DNA from: Bacteroidales bacterium
GTDB lineage: Bacteria > Bacteroidota > Bacteroidia > Bacteroidales > JAFGHD01
Reading direction: 5' to 3'
Assembly (NCBI GenBank): GCA_016927695.1
Contig: JAFGME010000182.1
Coordinates: forward strand, 1 to 42,413
Length of the DNA: 42,413 bases
Below the pieces are notes generated by a model that saw only the letters and a list, made by a program, of their open reading frames with translations, did no database searches and was not told the DNA's origin. Shown here in pieces: positions 1-6,801 of this stretch (the first letter of the stretch is position 1; every line of letters starts with the position of its first letter). Both the position numbers and the translations under genes were made by a program.

Positions 1-40
1 AAGATAATAAAAATTGATAAATATTCGCATATAAAATATT

Positions 41-66
41 AACAATCAATTGTTTATATCAACAAT
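41..66. repeat. AT-rich inverted repeat at the left edge
   Basis: Bases 41-46 (AACAAT) and 49-54 (ATTGTT) are perfect inverted arms around two bases, and AACAAT recurs at 61-66. The site lies in the gene-free first 129 bases, downstream of the leftward yebC-like gene. It could be an operator for a gene beyond the window edge or a chance feature of AT-rich DNA. No gene is visible in 1-129. Confidence 0.25.
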
Positions 67-129
67 AGTTATTAGAGGTGCCCTAAAATAAAATACAATT
101 CTGAAGTACAACTCATTTTCCAATGAAAG

Positions 130-870
130 CTACATTTCCTCAATCAGTTCATCTGAAATCTCCAAATTGTGGAACACATTTTTCACGTCGTCGTCATCCT
201 CAAAAATCTCAATAATCCTCAGGATTTTCCTTGCCGCATCCTTATCGAGCTTCACTGTTTCGTTGGGAATCCTTTGGAGCTCGGCATTTTCAGGCTCAAT
301 GGCAAGTTCCTCAAGTTTTTTCTGCATACGTCCAAAATCCTCCAGCGCTGTAGTCATTGAAAGAAAGCCTTCGTTCTCTTCAATATCCTCTGCTCCCGCA
401 TCGATCATTTCGAGTTCAAATTCCTCCGGATTCAGGTTCCCTTTAGGAATCGTGAAGATCCCTTTTCTCTCAAACAGGAAACTGAGTGATCCGTTTGTGC
501 CGAGGTTTCCCCCTGCTTTGTTAAAAATGGCCCTGATATTACTTACCGTCCGTTGCTGGTTATCGGTAGTGCACTCCACGTAAGCTGCAATGCCGTTTGG
601 CAGATATCCTTCATAAGTCAATTCCTGAAATACAGATCCATCCTTGTCCTTTCCTTTATTGATGGCACGTTCAATATTGTCCTTGGGCATACTGGCGCCT
701 TTGGCATTTGCGATGGCCAGCCTGAGCCTTGGATTTCCATCGGGGTCAAATCCTCCTTCTTTAACCGCAATGGTAATTTCTTTGATGATCTTTGAGAATA
801 TTTTCGACCTTTTGGCATCCTGTGCCCCTTTGCGTCTTTTAATGGTCGACCACTTATTATGACCTGACAT
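130..870 (-). CDS. yebC: YebC/PmpR family DNA-binding regulator (TACO1-like)
   Basis: This 246-residue protein starts with the family hallmark MSGHNKWSTIKRRKGAQDAKR and is of the usual length for the family. YebC-type proteins bind DNA as transcription regulators in some bacteria, and relatives are linked to ribosomes and translation of difficult sequences; which role applies here cannot be read from sequence. The open frame extends 12 codons upstream, but the ATG at 868-870 gives the conserved N-terminus and was chosen. The acidic C-terminus is typical. It is transcribed leftward and is separated from the upstream GIN-domain gene by a terminator, so it is probably its own transcription unit. 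A weak -7-like element, TTATTTTG with one mismatch, lies just upstream on the minus strand. Confidence 0.95.
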   Translation of the reverse strand: MSGHNKWSTIKRRKGAQDAKRSKIFSKIIKEITIAVKEGGFDPDGNPRLRLAIANAKGASMPKDNIERAINKGKDKDGSVFQELTYEGYLPNGIAAYVECTTDNQQRTVSNIRAIFNKAGGNLGTNGSLSFLFERKGIFTIPKGNLNPEEFELEMIDAGAEDIEENEGFLSMTTALEDFGRMQKKLEELAIEPENAELQRIPNETVKLDKDAARKILRIIEIFEDDDDVKNVFHNLEISDELIEEM

Positions 871-936
871 ATTATTGAAATTTAGAGGGTTAACAAAATA
901 ATTCAAGGCATAAAATTATAAAATATTTTGATCTGC

Positions 937-968
937 AAAAAAAACTGCCTCTGTTTAAACAGAGGCAG
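937..968 (-). terminator. Intrinsic terminator of the GIN-domain gene
   Basis: Nine-base perfect arms CTGCCTCTG (945-953) and CAGAGGCAG (960-968) enclose a TTTAAA loop. On the minus strand the hairpin is followed by an eight-T run (complement of 937-944). It lies 24 bases past the stop of the gene ending at 992 and isolates that gene from yebC. Confidence 0.9.
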
Positions 969-991
969 CCAAACAAGTTCAGAAATTCTCC

Positions 992-2566
992 TTAGAGGTT
1001 GTTGAGGGTGATACCGACGGTAAAGGGATAAAGCTCAGGCCCTTTGTCCTTCCTGAACATGGTATTCAGGGAATAATTCGCGAAAAGATTGATGAACCCC
1101 CATCCTATCCTCACCGAAGCATCCCATTTGATGGGAGCCAGAAAATAGTCGTCGAAATTTTTTGTCTTGTACTGTTCCGGTGATGTCATGAGGCCGATGG
1201 TTTCATAAACGCCTGTATCCGGATTGTACTGCGTAATGTCATATTGTTTGTTCAATTCGTTATAGTACCTCTTGGTATGGGAAGACAACCTGAGGTTCAT
1301 CACAGCGCCGGCAGCTATATGGAAGCTATTCTTTTTGTGATTGCTGTTGGTCTGAAACTCAAACATCAGGGGCAGGCTAAGATACAAGGCAGTTAGTTTC
1401 GTTTTGTGTACATCAATCCCTTTTTCAATGTATCCGTTCAGGAAGGAGGAATCTGTATTCAGGCGTGTATTTCTGAGAAAACGGTAGTTGTTCCAACTGA
1501 AACCCAGGCCTGATACAAGACCGAATTTCTGGTTTCCCGATAAAGCAACGTTCTGTTCAAAGAAGTTCAAATGGGCGGCCAGGGATTTTTCCATTCTGAG
1601 GTCAAGGTATTCATACTCTTTGGGTAAACTCATATTTCCGTCTTTGTTGACATAACCGTTTAATCCGAGGTCAAAACCTGCCCAGTGACCATTGAATTTT
1701 TTCCTTTTGCTTTTATTAAAACTGACATTCCCCTCTTCATCCACAAACAGTTCGTTATTTCCCAGTTTTATTCTCACCTCATCATTGTTTTCATACACAT
1801 CAATGTTCAGGTTGCCTATTTTCACCTTGGTAGAGTCATAATTGCCCTGGAATTCCCATTGATCTGACGTGAAATCATCCTCAGATTCTCCGGAAAACTC
1901 TCTGACTTCGGGATCACCTGCAATTTCGAGGCTTGAAGCGCCGCTCTTATCCACCTTAAGCTCTGTTTCGGTATTGACACTTGCATGGCTTGCACCGGAA
2001 ATCTCGATGTCTGTCTTGCGGGTAGTGAGGTCAGTGGCTTTGAGGACGGATGCACCGCTCACCATAGAGTAATGATTGAAGGCAGAGCCTTTCAGTCTTA
2101 CTTCGGAGGCACCCGACAGGTCGGTTTCAAGATCAGTTGCTTCAATTTCGAGATTCAACAGGCTGGCTCCGCTTGCCTTTATATTAAGGTGATCTGATTT
2201 CAACAGGTTTCCTGAATTTACTTCCGATGCGCCGCTGGCTTTGATCCCCTTGATTTCAGGAACCTCAACGTAAGCTTTCAATGTTTTGTAGTTCTTCATC
2301 CCTTTTGCGGACAGTTTCAGGACATTGTTCTCCACAGTGGCAATGACATTGTTTTGCAGGTTATCGCTGGTTTCAATTTTTACCGATTGCACATTGGATT
2401 GCCTGAGATATACGGTAATCGCACTGCCAACATCAATGGCATTGAATGAAGGAAGGTTTCTGGTTTGTGTGCTGATGTAGGTGTTTTGCTTCTGTGCAGA
2501 GGCAACAATTCCTGTAAATACAAGGGCCAGGATCATTAAAACTGATTTTCTGCTGTAATTTCTCAT
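992..2566 (-). CDS. Exported GIN-domain (DUF2807-like) protein with C-terminal outer-membrane barrel
   Basis: The protein has 524 residues. Residues 1-24 are a signal peptide ending in VASAQ. Residues about 35-225 resemble the head GIN domain (DUF2807), a right-handed beta-helix: the tetrapeptide SGAS recurs six times near residues 111, 132, 151, 170, 190 and 208, one per roughly 20-residue coil. A linker with an acidic stretch follows. Residues about 290-524 look like an outer-membrane beta-barrel of the porin/PorT-like type with alternating aromatic strands and an end in VGITLNNL. The gene follows the ECF sigma and anti-sigma genes but has its own promoter of the same type as the sigma gene, so it is probably a direct sigma target. 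Function is unknown; it may be a surface sensor, an adhesin-like protein or an envelope-stress effector. The head and barrel fusion is read by eye. Confidence 0.8.
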   Translation of the reverse strand: MRNYSRKSVLMILALVFTGIVASAQKQNTYISTQTRNLPSFNAIDVGSAITVYLRQSNVQSVKIETSDNLQNNVIATVENNVLKLSAKGMKNYKTLKAYVEVPEIKGIKASGASEVNSGNLLKSDHLNIKASGASLLNLEIEATDLETDLSGASEVRLKGSAFNHYSMVSGASVLKATDLTTRKTDIEISGASHASVNTETELKVDKSGASSLEIAGDPEVREFSGESEDDFTSDQWEFQGNYDSTKVKIGNLNIDVYENNDEVRIKLGNNELFVDEEGNVSFNKSKRKKFNGHWAGFDLGLNGYVNKDGNMSLPKEYEYLDLRMEKSLAAHLNFFEQNVALSGNQKFGLVSGLGFSWNNYRFLRNTRLNTDSSFLNGYIEKGIDVHKTKLTALYLSLPLMFEFQTNSNHKKNSFHIAAGAVMNLRLSSHTKRYYNELNKQYDITQYNPDTGVYETIGLMTSPEQYKTKNFDDYFLAPIKWDASVRIGWGFINLFANYSLNTMFRKDKGPELYPFTVGITLNNL

Positions 2567-2606
2567 AACTGATGCATTTAAGTGTTCAACTTATCTTTAT
2601 GCATGT

Positions 2607-2632
2607 GACGTAGCCGGTTGGAGAAATGTTAC
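2607..2632 (-). promoter_or_regulatory. Predicted ECF-sigma promoter of the GIN-domain gene
   Basis: On the minus strand GTAACA (2632-2627) is followed by exactly 16 bases and CGTC (2610-2607), 40 bases before the ATG at 2566. The same two hexamer/tetramer blocks with the same spacing precede the ECF sigma gene at 4235-4260. AAC-type -35 and CGTC-type -10 elements are typical of ECF sigma promoters. Confidence 0.7.
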
Positions 2633-2644
2633 ATGGGTTGTTTT

Positions 2645-3712
2645 TTATTCCTGATGATGGCTGCTTATGCTTCTGTTATAACTGAAAAAACGGGTTTCGA
2701 GGTTCATGGAGGTGACTTGTCCGTTTTCATCCATTTCTTTATCCACACTCACATCCCTGTCGGCTATAAGGTTATATCCGTCCACGGTAAGTTCAAGAAA
2801 GGATTTTTCGGCTCCCCGGCCTTTGACAGGAACCAGTGTTTTCAGTTTACTTGCAAAACCTCTGATAAAAATGCCTGCCACAGTTCTTTCCTCCGCATTC
2901 CTGCCGGTATCAAACATCTGAAAGTTCCCTGAAAAACTTTTCTGTGGGTGGATGGCCGGGTATTGCAGGGGGTCAATGTCAAACAGTATTTCTTTCGCCC
3001 TGAAGGTTTCCAATGCAGTGATGACTTCTTCAACAGGATATTGGATGGGGGTATCCAGATTATTTTCCTCTGTTCCGAGTGTTATAAGCTTACTCTTACC
3101 CTGGTTTCTCAGACTTACCGGTAAAGTCTCAACGGAAGGGCTGTAATACAAAGGCTCCAACCTGCCAATAACAACAGAATCAAAACGTTTTGAATTTTGT
3201 TCAGCGTTGTCAGAAAGCAACAAATACACCCCGGCAAGCAGTGCCACAGCCGCTGCTGCAGGAATTATGCGGAAAAGCCATATTGTTTTGACATCCGGGT
3301 TTCGCTTCAGATCATTTTTAAACGGAAATCCCGTTGTGGTTTCAGGTTGGAGGAAGGTATACCTGAAGGCTTCAAACTCTTTTTTAAGAAAAGGATTTAT
3401 TCCGGTAAAAGCAAAAACCGTTGCCCTTTCTCCCTCTGTCAGATTTCCTTCCCAGTATGAGATGAAAAAATTTTCATAATTGTTTTCATCAATGCCTCCA
3501 TGTGGCCGGATCTCCTCTTTTTTGAGAGAGTTTTTATGGGGGTAAGTGGTTTGACCGGCTTCAAGAAAAAGTGACCTGGTCAACAGAAATTCATCCTGAA
3601 GGTCAGGATTGGCATTCAGAAACTCAAGCACCGACTTTTCCCTTCCGGGATCAAGAGCCTCGTCCCAGTAGTCGTAAAAGTATGCTTCGTAATTATTTCT
3701 GTTTATTGCCAT
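2645..3712 (-). CDS. Putative membrane anti-sigma factor with duplicated N-terminal domain
   Basis: The gene begins two bases after the ECF sigma stop, the usual position for a cognate anti-sigma factor. The 355-residue protein has a cytoplasmic N-terminal part, one membrane helix at about residues 143-167 (rich in Ala/Leu), and a periplasmic C-terminal region of about 185 residues. The N-terminal part contains two copies of one domain, residues 6-65 and 77-137: both begin NNYE, share YW, a central NP and EF, and end in a KN.LK motif. By eye about 40 percent of positions are identical. No classical zinc-binding HxxxCxxC motif is present. The expected role is to hold the sigma factor at the membrane until a periplasmic signal releases it. 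I do not recognise the periplasmic domain. Confidence 0.7.
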   Translation of the reverse strand: MAINRNNYEAYFYDYWDEALDPGREKSVLEFLNANPDLQDEFLLTRSLFLEAGQTTYPHKNSLKKEEIRPHGGIDENNYENFFISYWEGNLTEGERATVFAFTGINPFLKKEFEAFRYTFLQPETTTGFPFKNDLKRNPDVKTIWLFRIIPAAAAVALLAGVYLLLSDNAEQNSKRFDSVVIGRLEPLYYSPSVETLPVSLRNQGKSKLITLGTEENNLDTPIQYPVEEVITALETFRAKEILFDIDPLQYPAIHPQKSFSGNFQMFDTGRNAEERTVAGIFIRGFASKLKTLVPVKGRGAEKSFLELTVDGYNLIADRDVSVDKEMDENGQVTSMNLETRFFSYNRSISSHHQE

Positions 3713-3714
3713 TG

Positions 3715-4200
3715 TTAAACCAGTTTATCCATACTTACCAGGTAATTCTTCATAGAAACCCTTGCCCTGTGAATATACACTTTAACCTGGGGCTCATTCA
3801 ACCCTGTAATCTCCCCGATTTCCGCATACGAATATCCTTCATAATCCCTGAGCATCAGAACACTTCGCTGTATTTCGGGCAATTTCCCCAATGCTTCATT
3901 AATAATTTCTTTCACATCACTGAAGGCATTTTCCACCGACCCTGCCCGCTCCGCTTGATGATGATAGGCTTCAACTTTCTTTTCTTTCCTGATGGAGTCG
4001 ATCATGGTATGGTAAGCGGCAGTAAATAAATAGGATTTTGCTTTCTCATATGAAATTTCATGAACTTTTTCCCACATTTTCGTGAAAGTATCCTGCACTA
4101 TGTCGCCCGCTTTATCGGTATCCTTTATATTCTTGAGGATAAACCGGTAAACCCCGTCGGCAAAAGAATCCACACAGCGGTTAAACTCTGTTCTCGTCAT
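3715..4200 (-). CDS. ECF-family RNA polymerase sigma factor
   Basis: This 161-residue protein has the two-domain layout of extracytoplasmic-function sigma factors. Region 2 lies at about residues 5-75, including DIVQDTFTKMWEKV. Region 4 lies at about 105-155, including LPEIQRSVLMLRDYEGYSY followed by a helix-turn-helix (EIGEITGLNEPQVKVYIHRAR). It directs RNA polymerase to a small regulon, probably for envelope stress. It is the first gene of a unit with the anti-sigma factor. Upstream on the minus strand there are two promoter candidates: a housekeeping TATCTTTG at 4269-4262 and an ECF-like GTAACA, 16 bp, CGTC at 4260-4235. The second also precedes the GIN-domain gene and suggests autoregulation. 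Confidence 0.93.
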   Translation of the reverse strand: MTRTEFNRCVDSFADGVYRFILKNIKDTDKAGDIVQDTFTKMWEKVHEISYEKAKSYLFTAAYHTMIDSIRKEKKVEAYHHQAERAGSVENAFSDVKEIINEALGKLPEIQRSVLMLRDYEGYSYAEIGEITGLNEPQVKVYIHRARVSMKNYLVSMDKLV

Positions 4201-4234
4201 ATCCTGTCAGGAAAATTCATAATTCAATAAGGTA

Positions 4235-4260
4235 GACGTTGCAAGAAAGCCATTTGTTAC
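4235..4260 (-). promoter_or_regulatory. Predicted autoregulatory ECF promoter of the sigma gene
   Basis: On the minus strand GTAACA (4260-4255), 16 bases, CGTC (4238-4235), 34 bases before the ATG at 4200. It matches the block sequence and spacing found upstream of the GIN-domain gene. Confidence 0.7.
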
Positions 4261-4261
4261 A

Positions 4262-4269
4262 CAAAGATA
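4262..4269 (-). promoter_or_regulatory. Housekeeping -7 element (TAnnTTTG) of the sigma operon
   Basis: The minus strand reads TATCTTTG, an exact match to the Bacteroidota -7 consensus, immediately upstream of the predicted ECF promoter. It would give basal transcription of the sigma / anti-sigma operon. Confidence 0.55.
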
Positions 4270-4287
4270 CATTTTTAACAGAGTTTT

Positions 4288-4322
4288 TTTGCCGGGCCGA
4301 TGGCAGGATTGCCATATATTTG
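4288..4322 (+). promoter_or_regulatory. Promoter of the metallo-hydrolase gene
   Basis: TTTG at 4288-4291 and TATATTTG at 4315-4322 match the Bacteroidota -33 and -7 elements, with a 23-base spacer at the long end of the usual range. The -7 element lies between the in-frame ATG at 4300 and the ATG at 4345, which decides the start in favour of 4345. Confidence 0.6.
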
Positions 4323-4344
4323 CCGTCTAAAAAAAGTATACTAT

Positions 4345-4986
4345 ATGATCACTGTAGAGAAGCTTGTCTTTAATCCATTTCAGGAAAACACATACATAGT
4401 TTACGACGAAACCAAAGAGTGCATAGTCGTTGATCCCGGCTGTTACGACAGTTATGAGGAAGGTCAGCTTCACAGGTTCATTTCATCTTTTGATTTGAAA
4501 CCTGTGTGCCTTATAAACACCCATTGCCATATTGATCATATTCTCGGTAACAATTTCATAGTGAATAAATATGATCTTCAGCAATGCATTCATAAAGCCG
4601 GCCTGAATTTTTTGCGGGATGCCCACAACCATGCAAAAATCTACGGCATCCATCCCGATCCGGTTAACGGACCGGTCCGGTTTCTGGAAGATGGAGACCT
4701 GGTTGAATTCGGGCAATCGTCACTTCAGGTATTGTATACCCCCGGTCATGCCGACGGCAGTGTTTGTTTACTGTCAAAAAATGATCGGTTCGTGATCACC
4801 GGAGATGTTCTTTTCAGAGACAGCATCGGAAGAACCGATTTTCCTACCGGAGACTTCGACCTTCTGATGCAGAGTATCCACGACAAACTTTTCGTTCTGG
4901 ATGATGATTTTACAGTGTATCCCGGCCACGGCCCCGAGACTTCCATCGGTTATGAAAAGGTGAACAATCCATTCATCCGGATATAA
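4345..4986 (+). CDS. MBL-fold metallo-hydrolase (glyoxalase II-like)
   Basis: The 213-residue protein is a metallo-beta-lactamase-fold hydrolase of the hydroxyacylglutathione-hydrolase-like group. The metal-binding THCHIDH motif gives H60, H62, D64 and H65. Further ligands are the His in TPGHADGSV, the Asp in ITGDVLFRDSIGRTDFP and the His in VYPGHGPET. The GDVLF and GRTDFP signature is typical of the small YcbL-type glyoxalase II branch. The substrate is probably a thioester, but no glutathione-specific C-terminal domain is present, so another thiol or substrate is possible. The ATG at 4345 was chosen because an upstream in-frame ATG (4300) precedes the predicted promoter. It is monocistronic and convergent with the glycosyltransferase gene, whose stop is two bases away. 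Confidence 0.9.
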   Translation: MITVEKLVFNPFQENTYIVYDETKECIVVDPGCYDSYEEGQLHRFISSFDLKPVCLINTHCHIDHILGNNFIVNKYDLQQCIHKAGLNFLRDAHNHAKIYGIHPDPVNGPVRFLEDGDLVEFGQSSLQVLYTPGHADGSVCLLSKNDRFVITGDVLFRDSIGRTDFPTGDFDLLMQSIHDKLFVLDDDFTVYPGHGPETSIGYEKVNNPFIRI

Positions 4987-4988
4987 TT

Positions 4989-5969
4989 TCAGTCCCTGTC
5001 ATTCAGAAAGGACAGTATTCCTGCTTCGTCCATTTCTTTCATGCATCTGAAATGGCCTTTCGGACATTGGTCAAAGCCCAGTTTACTGCACGGCCTGCAT
5101 GACAAACCTTCCACCTCCATTATTACCGAATTTTCTCCGGGGAGGTAGGGATACATACCGAAATCCGTTACCGTGTTACCCCACAGGCTCAAAATATTTT
5201 TTTTATATGCTGCCGCAATATGCATCAGGCCGGTATCATTGGTAATTACCCTGCGGGCATCCTTTATCACTGCTGCCGAACCCTGGATTGTGAGTTTTCC
5301 GCATGCATTGAAAACGTTATTCCGGCAGGATGATTCAATCAGATTTCCCCTCTCCCTGTCTTCAGACCCTCCCAACAGAATAACTGCATGACGGGTTTGG
5401 CTGCAAACGCTGATAATTTTTTCCGGCGGAAAAATTTTAGTGAAATGCTTCCCTCCGATTGCCCACACCACATAATTCTGTCTGAATTTATCCGGAAGCA
5501 GTCGTTTTTCATCGCAGGCTCCGGATTCAATAAAAAAATCCAGCCCCTGCCCGTCATTGACTACGTGGAGCTTTTTCAGGCTGTCAAAATACCTGTCAAC
5601 AATATGCAAATCAGGAAGATAATTCAGTTTAAATCTTACCAGCAGCCATTTTTGCAGGTTAAGTTTGCAGAATGTTCCGGAAGGTTTTCCCAGGCGGGTT
5701 TTTACCGTTAACGACCTGATGTTCCTGTGAAGGTCGACCACAAAAGTGAATTTTTGTTTTAGCAACTCCGGTATCACTTCAGAAAGGCTGTGGGTGATAG
5801 TCCAGATCCTTTTCAAGTGGGGATTGGCGGCCAGCAAAGGCTTGTTCTGTTCTTTGGTGAGGTAATGGATCTCGGCTTCAGGATATTGATTTGCCATGCA
5901 ACGGATCACCGGGGTAGTCAGAACGATATCCCCGATAGAGCTGAAACGTATGATCAGGAATCTTTGCAA
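4989..5969 (-). CDS. Glycosyltransferase family 9 (ADP-heptose:LPS heptosyltransferase-like)
   Basis: The protein belongs to the GT9/heptosyltransferase family: LIIRFSSIGDIVLTTPVIR at the N-terminus, a middle linker, and the nucleotide-sugar domain with LLGGSEDRERG and TNDTGLMHIAAAYKKNILSLWGNT. It probably adds a heptose or similar sugar to LPS core; a heptose-7-phosphate kinase gene at 37423-38451 is consistent with heptose use. The open frame starts with ATG at 6008, but a TACTTTTG promoter element on the minus strand (5990-5983) lies inside that extension. The TTG codon at 5969 gives the conserved N-terminus LQRFLIIRF, so I propose 5969 (326 residues). Four cysteines cluster near the C-terminus (CRPCSKLGFDQCPKGHFRC), as seen in some family members. 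It is divergent from tatD. Confidence 0.88.
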   Translation of the reverse strand: MQRFLIIRFSSIGDIVLTTPVIRCMANQYPEAEIHYLTKEQNKPLLAANPHLKRIWTITHSLSEVIPELLKQKFTFVVDLHRNIRSLTVKTRLGKPSGTFCKLNLQKWLLVRFKLNYLPDLHIVDRYFDSLKKLHVVNDGQGLDFFIESGACDEKRLLPDKFRQNYVVWAIGGKHFTKIFPPEKIISVCSQTRHAVILLGGSEDRERGNLIESSCRNNVFNACGKLTIQGSAAVIKDARRVITNDTGLMHIAAAYKKNILSLWGNTVTDFGMYPYLPGENSVIMEVEGLSCRPCSKLGFDQCPKGHFRCMKEMDEAGILSFLNDRD

Positions 5970-5982
5970 ACCTGTTTTTTTA

Positions 5983-5990
5983 CAAAAGTA
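5983..5990 (-). promoter_or_regulatory. -7 element of the GT9 gene
   Basis: The minus strand reads TACTTTTG, an exact match to TAnnTTTG, 14 bases upstream of the proposed TTG start. No convincing -33 partner is visible. Confidence 0.5.
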
Positions 5991-6012
5991 AGCATAATCA
6001 AAAATCATATCC

Positions 6013-6020
6013 TACTTTTG
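6013..6020 (+). promoter_or_regulatory. -7 element of the tatD-ansA operon
   Basis: TACTTTTG is an exact TAnnTTTG match ending four bases before the ATG at 6025. With the usual distance from -7 element to transcription start, the transcript would begin at or next to the start codon, giving a leaderless or nearly leaderless mRNA. Confidence 0.55.
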
Positions 6021-6024
6021 CAGC

Positions 6025-6801
6025 ATGACTATGGTAGATACACATGCGCATCTTTACTCAGGCGAATTCGACAGCGACAGGGAGGCTGTGGTTGAAAATG
6101 CCATTGAAAACGGAATAAAGACAATACTTCTTCCCAATATTGACAGTAAGTCTGTTAAACCTATGCTGGATTTATGCCGGAGATTTCCGCGCACCTGTTT
6201 CCCCATGATAGGGCTTCATCCCACTTCAGTAAAAGAGGATTACAGAGAAGAGCTGATGGAAACGGGCAGTTGGCTCGACCGGGAAAGATTTAGCGCCATT
6301 GGTGAAACCGGTATCGACCTTTACTGGGACAAAACTTTCCAGAAGGAGCAGGAATTCGCTTTCAGGCATCAGATCAGGTTGGCGATTGATTACAAACTGC
6401 CATTGGTCATTCATTCCCGTGAGGCCCATGAAGTGATCATCAACATTGTCAGGGAGTTTGTTTCAGAAGGGCTGACGGGTGTGTTCCATTGTTTTTCCGG
6501 CACTCACAAACAGGCGCAGGAGATTACTTCAATGGGCTTCAGGCTGGGGATCGGAGGAGTGGTAACCTATAAAAAATCGGGACTTGACAGTGTTATTGAG
6601 CAAACTGATCTTAAACACATCCTTCTTGAAACCGATTCCCCATATCTGGCCCCGGTACCCTTCAGAGGAAGGAGAAATGAGAGCGCTTATCTCAGGCACA
6701 TAGCAGAAAAAATTGCAGGGATCAAAAAGGTTTCCGTTGAGGAGGTTTCACTGATAACCACTGCAAATGCTATGGAAATGTTTAAATTGCCTTCTGCATG
6801 A
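6025..6801 (+). CDS. tatD: TatD family metal-dependent hydrolase (DNase)
   Basis: The 258-residue protein matches the TatD family: VDTHAHL at the N-terminus (metal ligands), GETGIDLY with the bridging Glu, VIHSREAHE, VFHCFSGT, and the C-terminal ETDSPYLAPVPFRGRRNE. The usual activity is a metal-dependent 3'-5' deoxyribonuclease, acting in the cytoplasm on DNA and possibly in quality control. The length is normal. Two ATGs, 6025 and 6031, are possible; the -7 promoter element ends at 6020, so translation may start on a leaderless or very short leader. The stop overlaps the start of ansA (ATGA), so the two genes are translationally coupled. Confidence 0.95.
   Translation: MTMVDTHAHLYSGEFDSDREAVVENAIENGIKTILLPNIDSKSVKPMLDLCRRFPRTCFPMIGLHPTSVKEDYREELMETGSWLDRERFSAIGETGIDLYWDKTFQKEQEFAFRHQIRLAIDYKLPLVIHSREAHEVIINIVREFVSEGLTGVFHCFSGTHKQAQEITSMGFRLGIGGVVTYKKSGLDSVIEQTDLKHILLETDSPYLAPVPFRGRRNESAYLRHIAEKIAGIKKVSVEEVSLITTANAMEMFKLPSA

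Noticed and set aside
167-583. Plus-strand open frame of 138 codons opposite yebC
   Set aside because: It lies wholly inside the well-supported yebC gene on the other strand and has a low-complexity Ser-rich composition typical of an antisense shadow. Many similar shadows across the window were left out for the same reason.
4300-4344. Longer N-terminus for the MBL-fold hydrolase
   Set aside because: The extension precedes the -7 promoter element at 4315-4322 and adds residues not expected in the family; the ATG at 4345 starts at the conserved core.
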